Source: Pinus tabuliformis (lineage: Eukaryota; Streptophyta; Pinopsida; Pinales; Pinaceae). From it: 64,000 bases of DNA. Shown in pieces: positions 11,771 to 22,564 of this stretch. The position numbers and the translations under genes are program-made. Under the pieces are notes generated by a model. It saw nothing but the letters and a program-made list of their open reading frames with translations. It was not told where the DNA came from and did not search any database. The DNA lies in NCBI GenBank assembly GCA_031772625.1, contig CM062818.1, forward strand, positions 1,281,652,277 to 1,281,716,276. Reading direction: 5' to 3'. The number at the start of each line of letters is the position of its first letter. Position 1 is the first letter of the stretch.

Positions 11771-14633
11771 TGTAATAGCGCTAGTTGGTTTTCCATGTAA
11801 AAAAATAGAAGACCAAGGTCATGGGACACATATTCCAAGCTGAATGTTGGGGAAAACATCCTAGTGGGTGTTCATTTGGTTTATTATGGCTAAAGGAATT
11901 TGGCATTGTATTTGTGAAAATAAAGTAAAATAGGAGAAAAGGAAGGTGAAGAGTCACAAATTCGCATGAGGAGGAAATCGAAGTAAAAATAGAGGAAAAT
12001 AAAGAAAATAGAGGCCTTAATAATAAAAAGGCTTTTGAGGATCAGTTCGTGGCTTTTGTTAGTTCATTTTTGGAGCTCTCTCTATTATATCTCCCATACT
12101 CTTGCACACTTAGAGTATTCTTTGAGCACTCTAGCATTAGAGGAAGGAAGGCAGTGGAAGGACAAGAAAGAAAAGGGAAGCAAAGATCAAGAAAGGAAGA
12201 GTTGCATCAAGTGGCTATAGTCAGATTACTTACAGGTATCGAGTTGCATGTATGATTTCCTTGCTAGTTTTGGCATGCATAGTAGATGCATCTGTTCATA
12301 TGGTTACGTTGTTGTTATTGGTATGGGTTTTTCTAGGTGTGACAGTGGTTTTCAACCATTCCTTGACATTTTTGGATAGCCATGGTGTGATGGGGTTCTA
12401 TTAATTGGTTGAGTTGGATTGTCGTATGGTTTTGAAACTAATTGGGGTGGTCTCAAGGAAAAACATAAGGCCTAGGAACCCTTGGACCAGTGAAAGTGGG
12501 ATTGCAATAAATCTTTCTTGTGTGTACCCTCGTTGGGCCTAGGAATTTGTTATGAAACCAACTGAAAAAAAAAAAAAAGAAGAAAATATAGTTCAACAAC
12601 TTCAAAATCATCCTCTTTGAGGGGAAAACCTCCTTTACATTATAGAAATGAACAATTCGTTGAGATTCAAATGAGAAAACCTCCTTTCTATTTATAGTAT
12701 TCTAATGGGTCACAATATAATCAAAGCCAACATGAAAATAATAATATAAGGGCACAATAATAATAATAGTGGGCTTCTATGGGGCACAACAATAACAATA
12801 TCGGGACTACATGGGCACAAAAATAACAATAAGGGTGCTACACTAATAACAATGAGGGAATATACGAGTGTTATAGGGACCTAACATGCCCCTCTCCTTC
12901 ACAAACGTGTTTTCCTCAAAACTTGAGTAGTTCTTCAAGAGGTCTTCTCAAATGGTTTTTTCAGCTTCTGAAGCTTCGTAGAAAAAGAGCTATAGAAAAA
13001 ATGGCATGATGACCTGTTTGAAGCAGCGAAACCCTAGAATCCAAAGCTATGATACCAAATGTTATGCAACCAGCTCACAAAATAGAACAAAATATAGATC
13101 GACTTCAAAATTAGTCTCTTCGAGGGGGAAACCCCCTTTAAATTACACAAACAAACAATTCTTTGATGGTTGAAATGAAAAAACCTCCTTTCTATATATA
13201 GGAGTCTAAGGGGTTACAATATAACTAGAGCCGATATAATAATAATAATGTAAGGGCACAACAATAACAATAGTGGGCTTCTATGGGGCACAACAATAAT
13301 AATATTGGGATTACATGGGCACAACAATACAATAAGGGGGCTACTCTAATAACAATGAGTGAATATACTATTGTTATAGGGACCTAACAAATTCCTCGAC
13401 TGGTGAATGGTGGGTTATACCAGAAATCCTAGAAGGTGGATATGGACAAATTCCTCATGTTTTAGGTGGAGATATCTTGAGGCATCCATACTTGTATAGG
13501 CCTAGTGAACCCTGGACTGATATGTGGTGGGATTGCGGTAAATCATGGTATTGTATGTTTCTTGTTTGGGCCTAGGAATCCCATGATGGGATTGCGGTAA
13601 ATCCTAGTTGTATAAATGAGGGTTTCATGCCTAGGAATCCTTGATTGGTATTAGCGGGATATATGGTAAAGCTTGAGGAAACCTTGGTCATTTTTGTTGT
13701 GAGTCCCACATTCATTCTTGGAATATCGCACGAGGGTGATTGATTGAAAGAAAGATTTGGTTCAGCCAATCTATGGTCAAGTGGTATGTAGAAGTCCTTG
13801 ATTTGGTTTGGCTTTGCATATGTTAATTAGAGCTCTTTTCCTATTTTGTTCCATGTGTAAATATACTTGTTAATATGTGGTTTTAATGGTTGTTCTATCA
13901 TTCTTATTCTATTGGTTATATGATGGTTATAAGAATGGTTTATGATAGACCTTGGTTATTGTTGTCATCATGTTTTGAATAGTAGATGAATTTTAATGAA
14001 TGCATGACCTAATATATTATCTTATATCTATTATGAGGAGGCATCAATCCTTCTTGACAATTCTCAGATAAGCATGAATTCCCTATGCTCATATTTTTTT
14101 ATATGACCTGTAGATTACATGTTCATGATGTGTTTGACAGAATGTTTTTCATGGCTAGGCCTTTTCAGGTTAGGTCTTTGTTCAATTTTTGCATTAGAGG
14201 ACTTATCATCTTGTTATTTATCATTTTTTAGAGTTTAATCAATTTTTGGGTAGAGGATTGAGTCCTGACCCTAAAAAAGTGGTTTAGAATCTGGGGTCAC
14301 TAGCACAGAACTGCCCGATAAAGGCTGCAATCGCATGAATGCCTTATTGTGGGAGTGACTGAAGGGTATCATTCACATGGAGGGCTTATCATGGGTGTGA
14401 CTATGGGTCTAGTTCAATCAGAAAGCATGATAACTCGGGGGTTTGGCACCTAGAGTGGTTGGTTAGCCCCTAGGGGTCCTATAGTTTCTGAGAAAGGTTA
14501 GTATGGTTTTGGTTTATCGATTCCACTTCCTTAAACGTACTTGGGGAGTTGAATCATATCATAGTAACTATTCATCACATATTTACCCCAATGGATTGTT
14601 TATCTTGGGTAAATGTGGTAGGAGGGTGTTACC
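11771..14633 (+). mobile_element. Family E copy II: complete 5' LTR with nested mini-C
   Basis: Starts TGTAATAGC and ends GGAGGGTGTTACC. Its net length is about 2.02 kb after removing the 842-bp mini-C element. It matches copy I from its interior onward and adds the first part of the LTR that lies outside the window in copy I. The bases before it are GACAT; a matching TSD at the other end is not visible because the right side is rearranged. Confidence 0.75.
12548..13389 (-). mobile_element. Mini-C nested in LTR E copy II
   Basis: Same structure as 617-1461: LTRs at 12548-12886 and 13060-13389, a 173-bp interior, an inverted primer site (TGGTATCATAGC on the minus strand, ending two bases before the LTR) and an inverted purine tract. 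It sits at the same point of the LTR as in copy I, with related flanks (GAATT / AAATT). It was therefore copied along with LTR E and is not an independent insertion. Confidence 0.85.
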
Positions 14634-16130
14634 ACAAGTCCACATAATGACATCACAATGCATGAGTTTGATTACATTGTCTACTTGGTTTAGCTAACAT
14701 GGTATCTTTAAAATTTGTCTAAATTTTTGAGTAATTGTATGATATGAGTATTTTTTTATTAGATTAAATGAAATAATGATCTTTTTTTAAGATGGTTTTA
14801 CTAACTCAATATGATCTTAGATAACTAATGTGTACCTGAATACAAGTGGGTGCTAGTTGTAGTATTTTGATTTGTGACTATGAGGTTAATATCACATGGA
14901 TGCTAGTCTTCGTAAAGGCTAATTTCAAATTAATAGACATGATGTCTTGATCTTTGGAACATGTGGTTGACATGTGTGAACAATTGCATGAAAACATGCT
15001 TGGTATTAGCATGACAAGGTAATAGTTGATTTGTTTATGTAACTAACAGTTGGGTGATGTGATAGCACAAAATAAGACTCAATTGCAGCAAGGAAGATAA
15101 GGTAAAAGAAAGGAATTGGGTGAGAATTCCTTTGGCTATGTTTAGAGACTGCACTTCCAAATGAATGAGTGGTTTGCATGAATATAGGAAGTCTTCTTAA
15201 TGTTGATTCCATTTGACATTATGTGGATATGTGCTATATTCAAGAACATGTATTTGACAGGTATATTAGCTAGTTTCTAGTTATAGCCAAACCTGTCAAG
15301 GGAATTGGAATCCCTTAAGAGATGGCATGGACATGTCGAATTACAAGGTCATGTGCTTGGCATAACAAGGTAAGGTTATCGATATATTGTTATATTTCTT
15401 TATGCACTAATAGTTATGTGTTTATAACAGTATGATGTAGGGGATTTCATGGAAAAGACACTTTTATTGAATCTTGAAGAAGGTTAGGGTTGAGATTCCC
15501 CTTGGAAGCATTCGGCACCCATGGGGAATTGAGTCATGGTGTCTTTTGATAGTTTTGTGCTTTCGGTATTTTGTGATTTGTTTTTTCTTGATTTGAAATT
15601 ATTTTTATGTCTAGTGTATGGACATACCACTTTGTTTATGGTATCATATTGTTATTGGTTTTTCATTTTTTCCTTCTTGTTTTATTTTGTTATTTCCTTT
15701 TTATGTTTTGAGGGCCTTGGGAATTGTTTGGGAAAAGAGGAAAGTTAGTGGAGCTTAGAGAGAGTTGAATGAAGTCCAACATGTAATGTAAGACTTGAAT
15801 GAAGCTCGATGCATGAGATATGGAAGTTGAAGGCAAGAGTATGACAATGGATTGAATTGGATGGGTTCATTAGGATAATTGGATGGTGGCAAGACAATCT
15901 TGAGAAAGGTGACATGAAAGGTATAGTAAATGCATTTGAGGCGTCAGATGCCTTGACTATGTTGGGAATTTTTGTTCTCAAGGTTGTAGTTGTTGTATAC
16001 AGATAAAGGGAGTTCTATTAATCTTGATCTTATGATATCTTATAATTATGTTGTGATCATGATTATGTTGATGTCTTTATATTCATACATGTATGTATGT
16101 ATGTTGTTATCTGAAAAGGTCGTAAGAGAT
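14634..16130 (+). mobile_element. Family E copy II interior, left part
   Basis: Matches 2708-4200 of copy I. It lacks the primer binding site, as copy I does. It is interrupted at 16130 by element B; the continuation starts at 29738. Predicted short open frames (for example the hydrophobic one around 15540) are not conserved as proteins between copies. Confidence 0.7.
16126..16130 (+). repeat. Left TSD of element B (GAGAT)
   Basis: GAGAT here and GAGAT at 29733-29737 flank element B exactly. Removing B and one TSD restores the E sequence ...GAGATCATGATTGTTTTATG, as in copies III and IV. Confidence 0.9.
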
Positions 16131-17091
16131 TGTTGGGCATGGGATCCCCCAAGGGCAGTTTTGGGGCTTAGAGCCCAGATTTTGGTCCAATTTTGTAATT
16201 CCAATGTAAATACTTCGCATTTTTTGGGTGCAAGTGTGTAGTTGTTAAAGATTCATAGGGTTTTCTGCTCTTATTTTGATAATGTAATGTCAGCAGTAGA
16301 AGATCTACCCATTTTCTGCGGACTATGGGATTGTATAAATAGAGGGAAGCTCTAAGTAGTCAAAGGCATCTAATATCGAAGGAAGAATCAATGAATATGT
16401 ATGCGACATAGCTCTGAAGTGTAAGTCTATGTCTTGGGTAGTAGCGTAGGAAGAGGCTCCACAACAAAGTGCTCAGAGGGCTCTGAGTCCGCAGCTGAGT
16501 TCGCGGACCCCTGCAATTGAGTGCACAGGGCGAGTCGAGTCTGTAGTCATTTGGAAGTATTAATAAAGAGAAGTTTCCTATAAATTCTGTGTCTTATTTC
16601 CTATTTATGCATCTATTATAGTGGGTATGAATTTCACTTCTAATGCTTATATGATGCGCGAATGTGTATAATTGTATTGGTCAAGGGAACACAAGTAATA
16701 ACATCTATTTACGTGAAGCTAACTAAGATCTGATAATAATATAAGTAAGATACTTAGCCTAGTTTGAGAGATAGCATAGATCGCTGCTCTAGCAGCGCAA
16801 AAGGATTGCAGCCCCTGGTTAGGGCTATGTGAAAGCCGAGTGTACCACTTCGCGAAGGTACTGAAGGATAGAGCATAGAACGAAGCAACCTATGCGAAGG
16901 CAGGTATAGTTGGAATAAACCAACATCACAACCATCTGAAGGGTGCGGAAAATTGGTTCCAGCATCTCGCCATACTACTTTAGGTGAGACTTCAGTCCGC
17001 GCTCCGTCAGCTGGTGCTGAAAGGGCCAGTAGTGTAGGGATTTGTTTGGCTAACTAACGCTAAACCTGGGTCAGGCCCCCTCAAGCCAACA
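16131..17091 (+). repeat. 5' LTR of element B
   Basis: 961 bp, TGTTGGGCAT to CAAGCCAACA. It has a TATA box at 16334-16340 (TATAAAT) and an AATAAA at 16562-16567, which give a plausible U3-R-U5 layout. It aligns with the right LTR along its length, with many point differences and small indels, so the insertion is not recent. No clear tRNA primer complement (no TGGTATCAGAG) follows the LTR. Confidence 0.9.
16334..16340 (+). promoter_or_regulatory. TATA box in 5' LTR of B
   Basis: TATAAATAG preceded by GGGATTG. The same motif occurs at 28997 in the right LTR, so it is a conserved LTR promoter element. Confidence 0.65.
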
Positions 17092-17858
17092 AATAGTTCT
17101 GTTGTCGGCACCGGAATCTACATAGAGATGTGTGATATTGTATCATTGGAATCCAACTAAGAAAGAAATCAAAGGCTGGTTGGACAAAAGAATTCACGAA
17201 TTCACGATGCAAGAAAACAAAAACCTGTGATTGTCAAAAGAATAGTGGTTATATAGTTACCTGTACACAAAGATCCATGAAATCTTTCTCGCATCCTTCC
17301 CTACTAAGCTATACGAGTGGATCCCGAAGCTAGCAGATAGCCAAGGAAGGTGGAAGCTTGATGGTCCTATTGTGTGGACCCCGAGCTAGTGGGAAGGTTG
17401 GAAGCATCGGAGGATAAGATCATGTGCATCGTCGATCATTGGCTCGATCACATTATAGGAGGATTTGTTACCGAGTTCGCGATCAACACCTCAGTCAGCT
17501 ACAGCGAGGCAGAGCGACGCTTTCTCAAAGGATCACGAGGTAAGTACGTAAAGTCTTTGAATACTTAGATTAAAATGTTGTTGTGCGAAAAGCGGGTTAT
17601 GAAGTTACCTTCATGTTCAGGGCTATGTGAATCAGAAAGGTTTACCAGAATGAAGGAAATAAGGATCTAGAAAATAGCCCCTTGATTTCACCTCCACGAG
17701 GGGATGAGGAAGAGCTCGTGAAGGTCTCTCTGTGAAGTGCTATACATCTGATAAGACAAAGAATTCTGCGAATACCACCTCCGCCCACACCACAACTGGC
17801 TTCACCTCCATCACCTCCAACTTCACCTGTACCACCTCCACCACCACTGTGATTTAGT
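17092..17858 (+). other. Leader region of element B
   Basis: About 770 bp between LTR and the first gag-like ATG. It holds one short open frame (17374-17568) without a recognisable domain. Close to its end, about 17760-17850, a CCACCTCC-rich stretch encodes a proline-rich run just ahead of the gag-like ATG. That run may be the true N-terminal part of gag, now separated by a stop. Confidence 0.5.
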
Positions 17859-18400
17859 ATGGCGAACACAGTGAAGTGTCCCTTGTTCAAAGGCTTGGGA
17901 AATGAGGATCCGGACCAATTCTGGTTCATAGTGAAGGATGTATGGGAAGCTCAAGGTGTCACAAATGACCATATAATGAAAGAAACATTGGTTAGCACCC
18001 TACATGATCACGCGCTGAGCTGGTATATTAAGTACTCCATCGATAACCTGAATGCAAGAGTAGTGGACATCGAAGCAACATTGAGTAGGGAATTTAGCAA
18101 GCCTAAATCTGAAGTGCAGTCAATTATTGGATTCAAAGAAATCATGATGCTACCAGGTAAGATGCCTTGGGAACTAGATCAGAGGCTGAAATGTATGATT
18201 CATGAAGCAAACATGAATTGACAGATGGACAACATCATGAGTGGTTTGTGGCTTCGCTACTACCACATTTAAGAAGTGCGTTGTCGCAGTAGAAGATAAC
18301 AACTCAAGTAGAGGCCCTAGAGATTGCCATGAGACTACATGAGACCCTGATGCAAGATCCTAATCTAGGAGTTCAACAGATCCACATGTAGCTGAAGAAT
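17859..18400 (+). pseudogene. Element B first gag-like domain
   Basis: A readable frame starts with MANTVKCPLFKG and continues for 120 codons, with the W/F-rich helical signature of retrotransposon gag (...ALSWYIKY...). The family forms the nucleocapsid shell around element RNA in the cytoplasm. The frame ends at a stop near 18220, and frame changes follow until the zinc-knuckle section at 18422, which is in another frame. A proline-rich coding stretch directly precedes the ATG. I am confident that it is gag-like, because it sits at the gag position, contains ALSWY and precedes zinc knuckles. Confidence 0.65.
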
Positions 18401-18421
18401 CTGTGCCTTGAGATGTAAAGG

Positions 18422-19100
18422 TTGAAGCAGGATAGGATGGTTCGACCAGAAGTATGCGAAGAAGTATGGTGCATGAAATGCAAGTGTCAGGGTCATGAGA
18501 AAGACCACTGCCCAGTCTTTACAAATTACCTTGCAGGAGGAGGATCGATGCCTCTAAGGCCAGAAGATCAAGAAAGACCTAGCGCGGCACCTGCTTTGTG
18601 GTGCGCTATCTATCAAATAGCTGGAAAGCATGCCACGGATAACTGCCACTTGTTACAGAAGTATACGCAAATTCCACAACAGCTATTCTACAACTTTTGT
18701 AGGTCGATGGGACATGATGAGCGTACTTGTAGGAGCTATGAATTGATGATAGATAGAACTCTCGCCCACAAGGTTTAGGCTGAAACAGGGTCCCTTGACC
18801 AAAATGCAGGGATGGCACAGATAGGATTTCAGGGGCACGAATGAGGTCGAGGTAGAGGAGGACCTAGTAGAGGTCACAGATAGTTGATTTGCTACAATTG
18901 ATGAGGGCCAGAACACTATGCCTGCGATTACACTAATCCAACGCACCCGTCGTGCAAGTATTGCACGTTGTTTGATCATGGGACAGAAGATTGTCCTATG
19001 CTGATAGCTAGGATACACGACAAAGGAGCGCTACCACCTCCCTTGACTCAGAACCTACAAATGATGAGGTCTGAGCCATGCGAGGAAGATCCAAACATAA
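18422..19100 (+). pseudogene. Element B zinc-knuckle array (nucleocapsid-like)
   Basis: Nucleic-acid-binding part of gag. Two CCHC knuckles are intact: CMKCKCQGHEKDHC near 18470-18512 and CKYCTLFDHGTEDC near 18955-18996. Two or three more are degenerate: CAIYQIAGKH..., YNFCRSMGHDERTC with the first Cys changed to Tyr, and CYN followed by two stop codons before GPEHY. Between the third and fourth is an Arg/Gly-rich stretch (RGRGGPSRG). Most plant Ty3/gypsy gags carry one knuckle, so an array of four or five is unusual. The frame (same as the protease) is interrupted by stops near 18776, 18840 and 18890-18910. Confidence 0.7.
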
Positions 19101-19439
19101 ATATACTGCTCTGATGTGGAATTGCGATGGGAGATGACAAAGGGAAACAGCCAAAAGATAGTACCTGGGTTCGCAAAGCCCCAGCAAAGGAAGCTGAGTT
19201 TGATTTGGAGCGCACTCAGGAAACCTTCATGGAAGCTAAGAAGAGCTTCGTTAAGGCCTCTGCTTCAGGAAGTAAAGATTAGCCTGAGCCTGAAATGGAT
19301 CCCTCCATGCTCACAACTTTCCTGGAAACCTGTATGAAGTTACTACGCGACAGTGAGGCTATGAAAGGGTTACAGGAACTTATCAATAGATGTGTTGGGA
19401 CCACACCACGTGAACTGCATATAGTTTGGAGGATCTAAA

Positions 19440-19920
19440 AGCATAAAACAAGGATAGAGCATGAAATGAGACTCATCGCACAAATAAGAGAATACGAGAT
19501 GGATCATGTCATTCTGGATTTGGGTTCAGATGCGAATTTTGTACTAAAACAGACATGGGAGTGAATGGGAAGACCTGTGCTGCAATGGTCTCCGATTCAA
19601 CTGAGAATGGCAAACCAACAGAAAATCATACCCATGGGGCAATTGCACGGAATAATTGTGGATATTGAGGGAGCAAGTGCACTGGAAGATTTTGAAGTGA
19701 TAGAGATTGTTGATGATAGCAATCCCTACCCCGCACTTCTGGGAATTGACTAGGCTAATTATATGAATGAGATAATCAATCTGAAGAAGCAGAGGATGAT
19801 CTTTGAGAAGAAGTCACTATTCCTAATCATACACCTGGATCTTGCTGAGGGATCCTGCTATACGGAACCAGTCCGCGACTATGAGAGTGATGATGATATG
19901 GATTGCATCTACAAGATAAA
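19440..19920 (+). pseudogene. Element B aspartic protease
   Basis: Retropepsin-type domain that would mature the Gag-Pol polyprotein. The active-site region reads LDLGSDANF near 19512-19540, in the place of the usual D(T/S)G, followed by a typical flap/strand pattern and the second conserved block PALLGID near 19730. Two in-frame stops break it: a TGA before MGRP at 19562 and a TAG after LLGID at 19751. An acidic stretch (ESDDDMD) follows. It is in the same frame as the zinc-knuckle array and the second gag-like domain, so it was probably part of one polyprotein. Confidence 0.75.
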
Positions 19921-19924
19921 AACG

Positions 19925-20450
19925 TGAGAAAAATACTGGGTGAATCCCACCATGGATGGGCAGATTACATGGAAGCGTGAGAGTTCCTGCACTTCGGATT
20001 CCAACGAAGAAGTAGAACGATGGCAAAATCGGTTACACGAAGTAACTACGTTGAATTATAATATGATGACCCAGTCGCTGTGTTGCGTGTCGTTAGAAGA
20101 AAGGAATATGCCTACTTATGATGGTCTGAATGAGGTAGATACCTTCTTGGATGCATTCGAAAGGGAGGTGTTGGAAAGGCAATGCTTCCAGGCCTTGCAT
20201 TGGGTGTTGTGGGCTACACCCGCAAGATGGTGGGGTATGCACAAAGGAAGCTTTGATGATTGGTGCAAATGTAGGAGAATGATGTGAACATGATTTGGGA
20301 AGCCTAATACACAACTGACAGATAACTATGATGGGAAAAATGATCCGCGCACATGGATGCAGGTTTATGAAGAAAAGCCCCAACTTGAGCAGGTGAACCT
20401 GTACTCCACGCTAAAGTACCTGGTCAATAATCCTATGTTGGGGGGGTGAA
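19925..20450 (+). pseudogene. Element B second gag-like domain downstream of protease
   Basis: The frame of the protease continues into a segment with an independent retrotransposon-gag look: ERWQNRLHEV, then PTYDGLNEVDTFLDAFE and ATPARWWGMHKGSFDDW at about 20110-20260. This resembles the conserved core of plant retrotransposon gag, with its Trp-rich motif. It is therefore a second gag-like module, lying between protease and the place where RT should be. Stops at about 20284 and 20290 break it, and the sequence is truncated at about 20450 where RT is missing. An alternative is a remnant of another element that recombined here. Confidence 0.55.
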
Positions 20451-20570
20451 TTTGTAGATGGCTTTTGTTGTTCCAAGAGTACGATTTTGAAGTTGTCGTG
20501 AAGCCTAGATGATTAAATGCAGGACTAGATCACCTGTCACACATTGAGACAAGGAGGAACCTACTGGTTT
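20451..20570 (+). pseudogene. Element B RNase H C-terminal remnant; RT deleted
   Basis: A short segment reads RWLLLFQEYDFEV..., then LDHLSHIE, the signature of the end of the Ty3/gypsy RNase H domain (a DHLSR-type block). It follows the second gag-like domain within a few bases. The entire reverse transcriptase and most of RNase H, normally well over 1 kb, are therefore absent. I infer one internal deletion with its junction at about 20450. Confidence 0.65.
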
Positions 20571-20699
20571 GGAGGAAGAATTACCTAATGCGCAACTCTT
20601 TGTTGTGCACATAGTGGATGGTCATTTTGAAGATATAATACACTTTCTAAAACTAGAACTACGCCGGAAGGATACTCTGTCCAGCAAAAGAAGGAATTA

Positions 20700-21640
20700 G
20701 TGGTGTGCGCGATAGACTTCTCTGTCATTGTTGGGCATCTATACAATATGGGGAATGATGAAATACTACGAAGGTATGTACTTGAGTTTGAACGAAGCAG
20801 CATCCTCGTGTATGCTCATTGGGGCACTGCGAGAGGACATTATGCAGGAAGAGAAATCGCATAGAAGATTCTACGTGTAGGGTTGTGGTGGCCAACCCTT
20901 CATCAATATTCAAAATCATATTGCAAGGAATGTGATGTATGTCAAAGAATAGGAAGGCCATCACGGAAGGATGAAATTCCTTTGAATCCACAAATGGCAT
21001 TGCAACCTTTCGAAAAATGGACAATAGATTTTGTAGGACCCATTAAACCTCAAGGAAATAAAGGCGCAAGGTATATTATCACTGCGACAGAGTATCTGTC
21101 TTGTTGGGCAGAAGCGTAGCTAGTGAAGGATTGCATAGGCACAAATGCCATGAAGTTTCTATTTGGACATGTACTGACACGATTTGGATGTCCAAAGACC
21201 TTGATGAGCAATCGTAGTACACACTTCCTGAACGAGACGATCAGTGCGCTAACGGAGGAATTCCAGCTGTATCACTAGAAGAGCACACTTTACCACCCAC
21301 AGGCTAACAGGATAGTGGTGGCATTCAACAAATTTCTTGAAAACACATTGACCAAGGTATGCAATGTGTAGCGAAGTGATTGGGACCTACGCATACCTGC
21401 AGTGTTATGGGCTTATCGAACGACATGCAAGAAACTGATGGGACAGACACCTTTTATGTTTGTCTATGGAGTGGAAGCCGTAATTCCTATGGAATACATT
21501 GTGCCTAGTCTATGCATAGTAGAGCTCATAGGTATGACAGATCACAGAGCCCTGGAGGAGAGGCTCACGTAGTTGGATGACCTTGAAGAAGAACGATTTT
21601 TGGCAGGATTTCACCAGCAGGTCCAAAAGCAGTGTGAAAA
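20700..21640 (+). pseudogene. Element B integrase, N-terminal and core part
   Basis: DDE integrase, which would insert element cDNA into host DNA. The HHCC zinc finger is visible (AHWGTARGHY ... YCKECDVC, about 20815-20945). The core begins WTIDFVGP near 21020, with the first catalytic Asp intact. The second Asp is changed to Asn in the block LMSNRSTHF near 21205, and the Glu position in [13 protein letters not shown] near 21290-21330 reads Val. Several TAG stops occur where the family has Gln codons (for example 21117). The frame is cut at 21640 by element C and resumes at 24990. Confidence 0.85.
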
Positions 21641-21969
21641 TGTTAGGTCCCTATACTACTAGTGTAACCCCTTATTGTTATTAGTACAACCCCCTTATTA
21701 TATTGTTGTGCCCATGTAGTCCCCATATTGTTATTATTGAGCCCCATAGAAGCCCACTATTGTTATTATTGTTCCCTTACATTATTATTGTTATGTCAGC
21801 TCTGATTATATTATGACCCCTTAGACATATATAGAAAGGAGGTCTTGTCATTTGTATCATCTAAGAATTGCTCATTTGTGTAACGTAAAGGAGGCTTCCC
21901 CCTTGAAGAGGCTTATTTCTAAGGCATTCATCTATCTTTTCTATCTTTTTGTGAGCTAGTTTCATAACA
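21641..21969 (+). repeat. 5' LTR of element C
   Basis: 329 bp, TGTTAGGTCC to CATAACA, rich in TTATTGTTATTA runs. It has a TATATAG at 21828-21834. It is very similar to 24657-24989 and, inverted, to the four mini-C LTRs. Confidence 0.9.
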
Positions 21970-21971
21970 TT

Positions 21972-21983
21972 TGGTATCAGAGC
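21972..21983 (+). other. Primer binding site of element C
   Basis: TGGTATCAGAGC, an exact complement of the plant initiator-Met tRNA 3' end, two bases after the LTR. Confidence 0.92.
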
Positions 21984-22011
21984 ATTGGATTCTAGGGTTT
22001 CGCTACTCCAA

Positions 22012-22385
22012 ACAAGTCATCGTGGCATTTTCGCTATAAATTTTGTTCTGTGATTTTTCAGAAGTGAAAAAAAATTCATTTGAGATGAAATCCCGCTGAA
22101 CCTCGGGTTTGAATTTCAGACCTTGTCTCATTATATTTTCATAGATATGAGCTGAGGAAGTTAGGGTTTTTTGCAAGCTCCAGAATTTCATCTAAAACAA
22201 GTCATCATGGAAATTTTGCTATAACGTTTTCGCTACGAAGTTTCAGAAGCTAAAATAAACCCATGAGAAGCAATCAGTCTAAACCTTAGGTCCAAATTTC
22301 AGATCTTGGCTCGCTATATTTTTGGATATATGATCTGAGGAAGTTAGGGTTTTTGCAGACTTCTGAATTACATCCTAAATAGGTG
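22012..22385 (+). repeat. Tandem leader repeat of element C (about 185 bp x 2)
   Basis: Two degenerate direct copies (about 22012-22197 and 22198-22380), each starting CAAGTCATCRTGG and ending with GAGGAAGTTAGGGTTTTTGCA plus a short tail. A third, weaker start follows near 22380 (AGGTGACCTTGGGAAAATC). The repeat lies between primer site and gag, where packaging or translation signals usually reside. Mini-C keeps only the start of this leader. Confidence 0.7.
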
Positions 22386-22564
22386 ACCTTGGGAAAATCA
22401 TCATAACTTTTTATGTGAGCATCAGATTGAAAATTTGTCAGAAATTATAGAAAGAGGACGGACTGTGTTTTGTTTGGGTATAATTTTTAGAACCTAAGGT
22501 TGAAACAGTTACACGTGGCACGTTGTATAATTTAACTCTACTGAACTAGTCTATAATTAGGTCA

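Noticed and set aside
13572..13769. Short minus-strand open frame repeated in several E LTR copies (also 55106-55294, 15006-15212)
   Set aside because: Stops and frame changes differ between copies. It recurs because the LTR recurs, not because a protein is conserved.
21972..21983. Possible tRNA gene fragment suggested by TGGTATCAGAGC
   Set aside because: Only 12 bases complementary to the tRNA 3' end, located next to an LTR. It is a primer binding site, not a tRNA gene.
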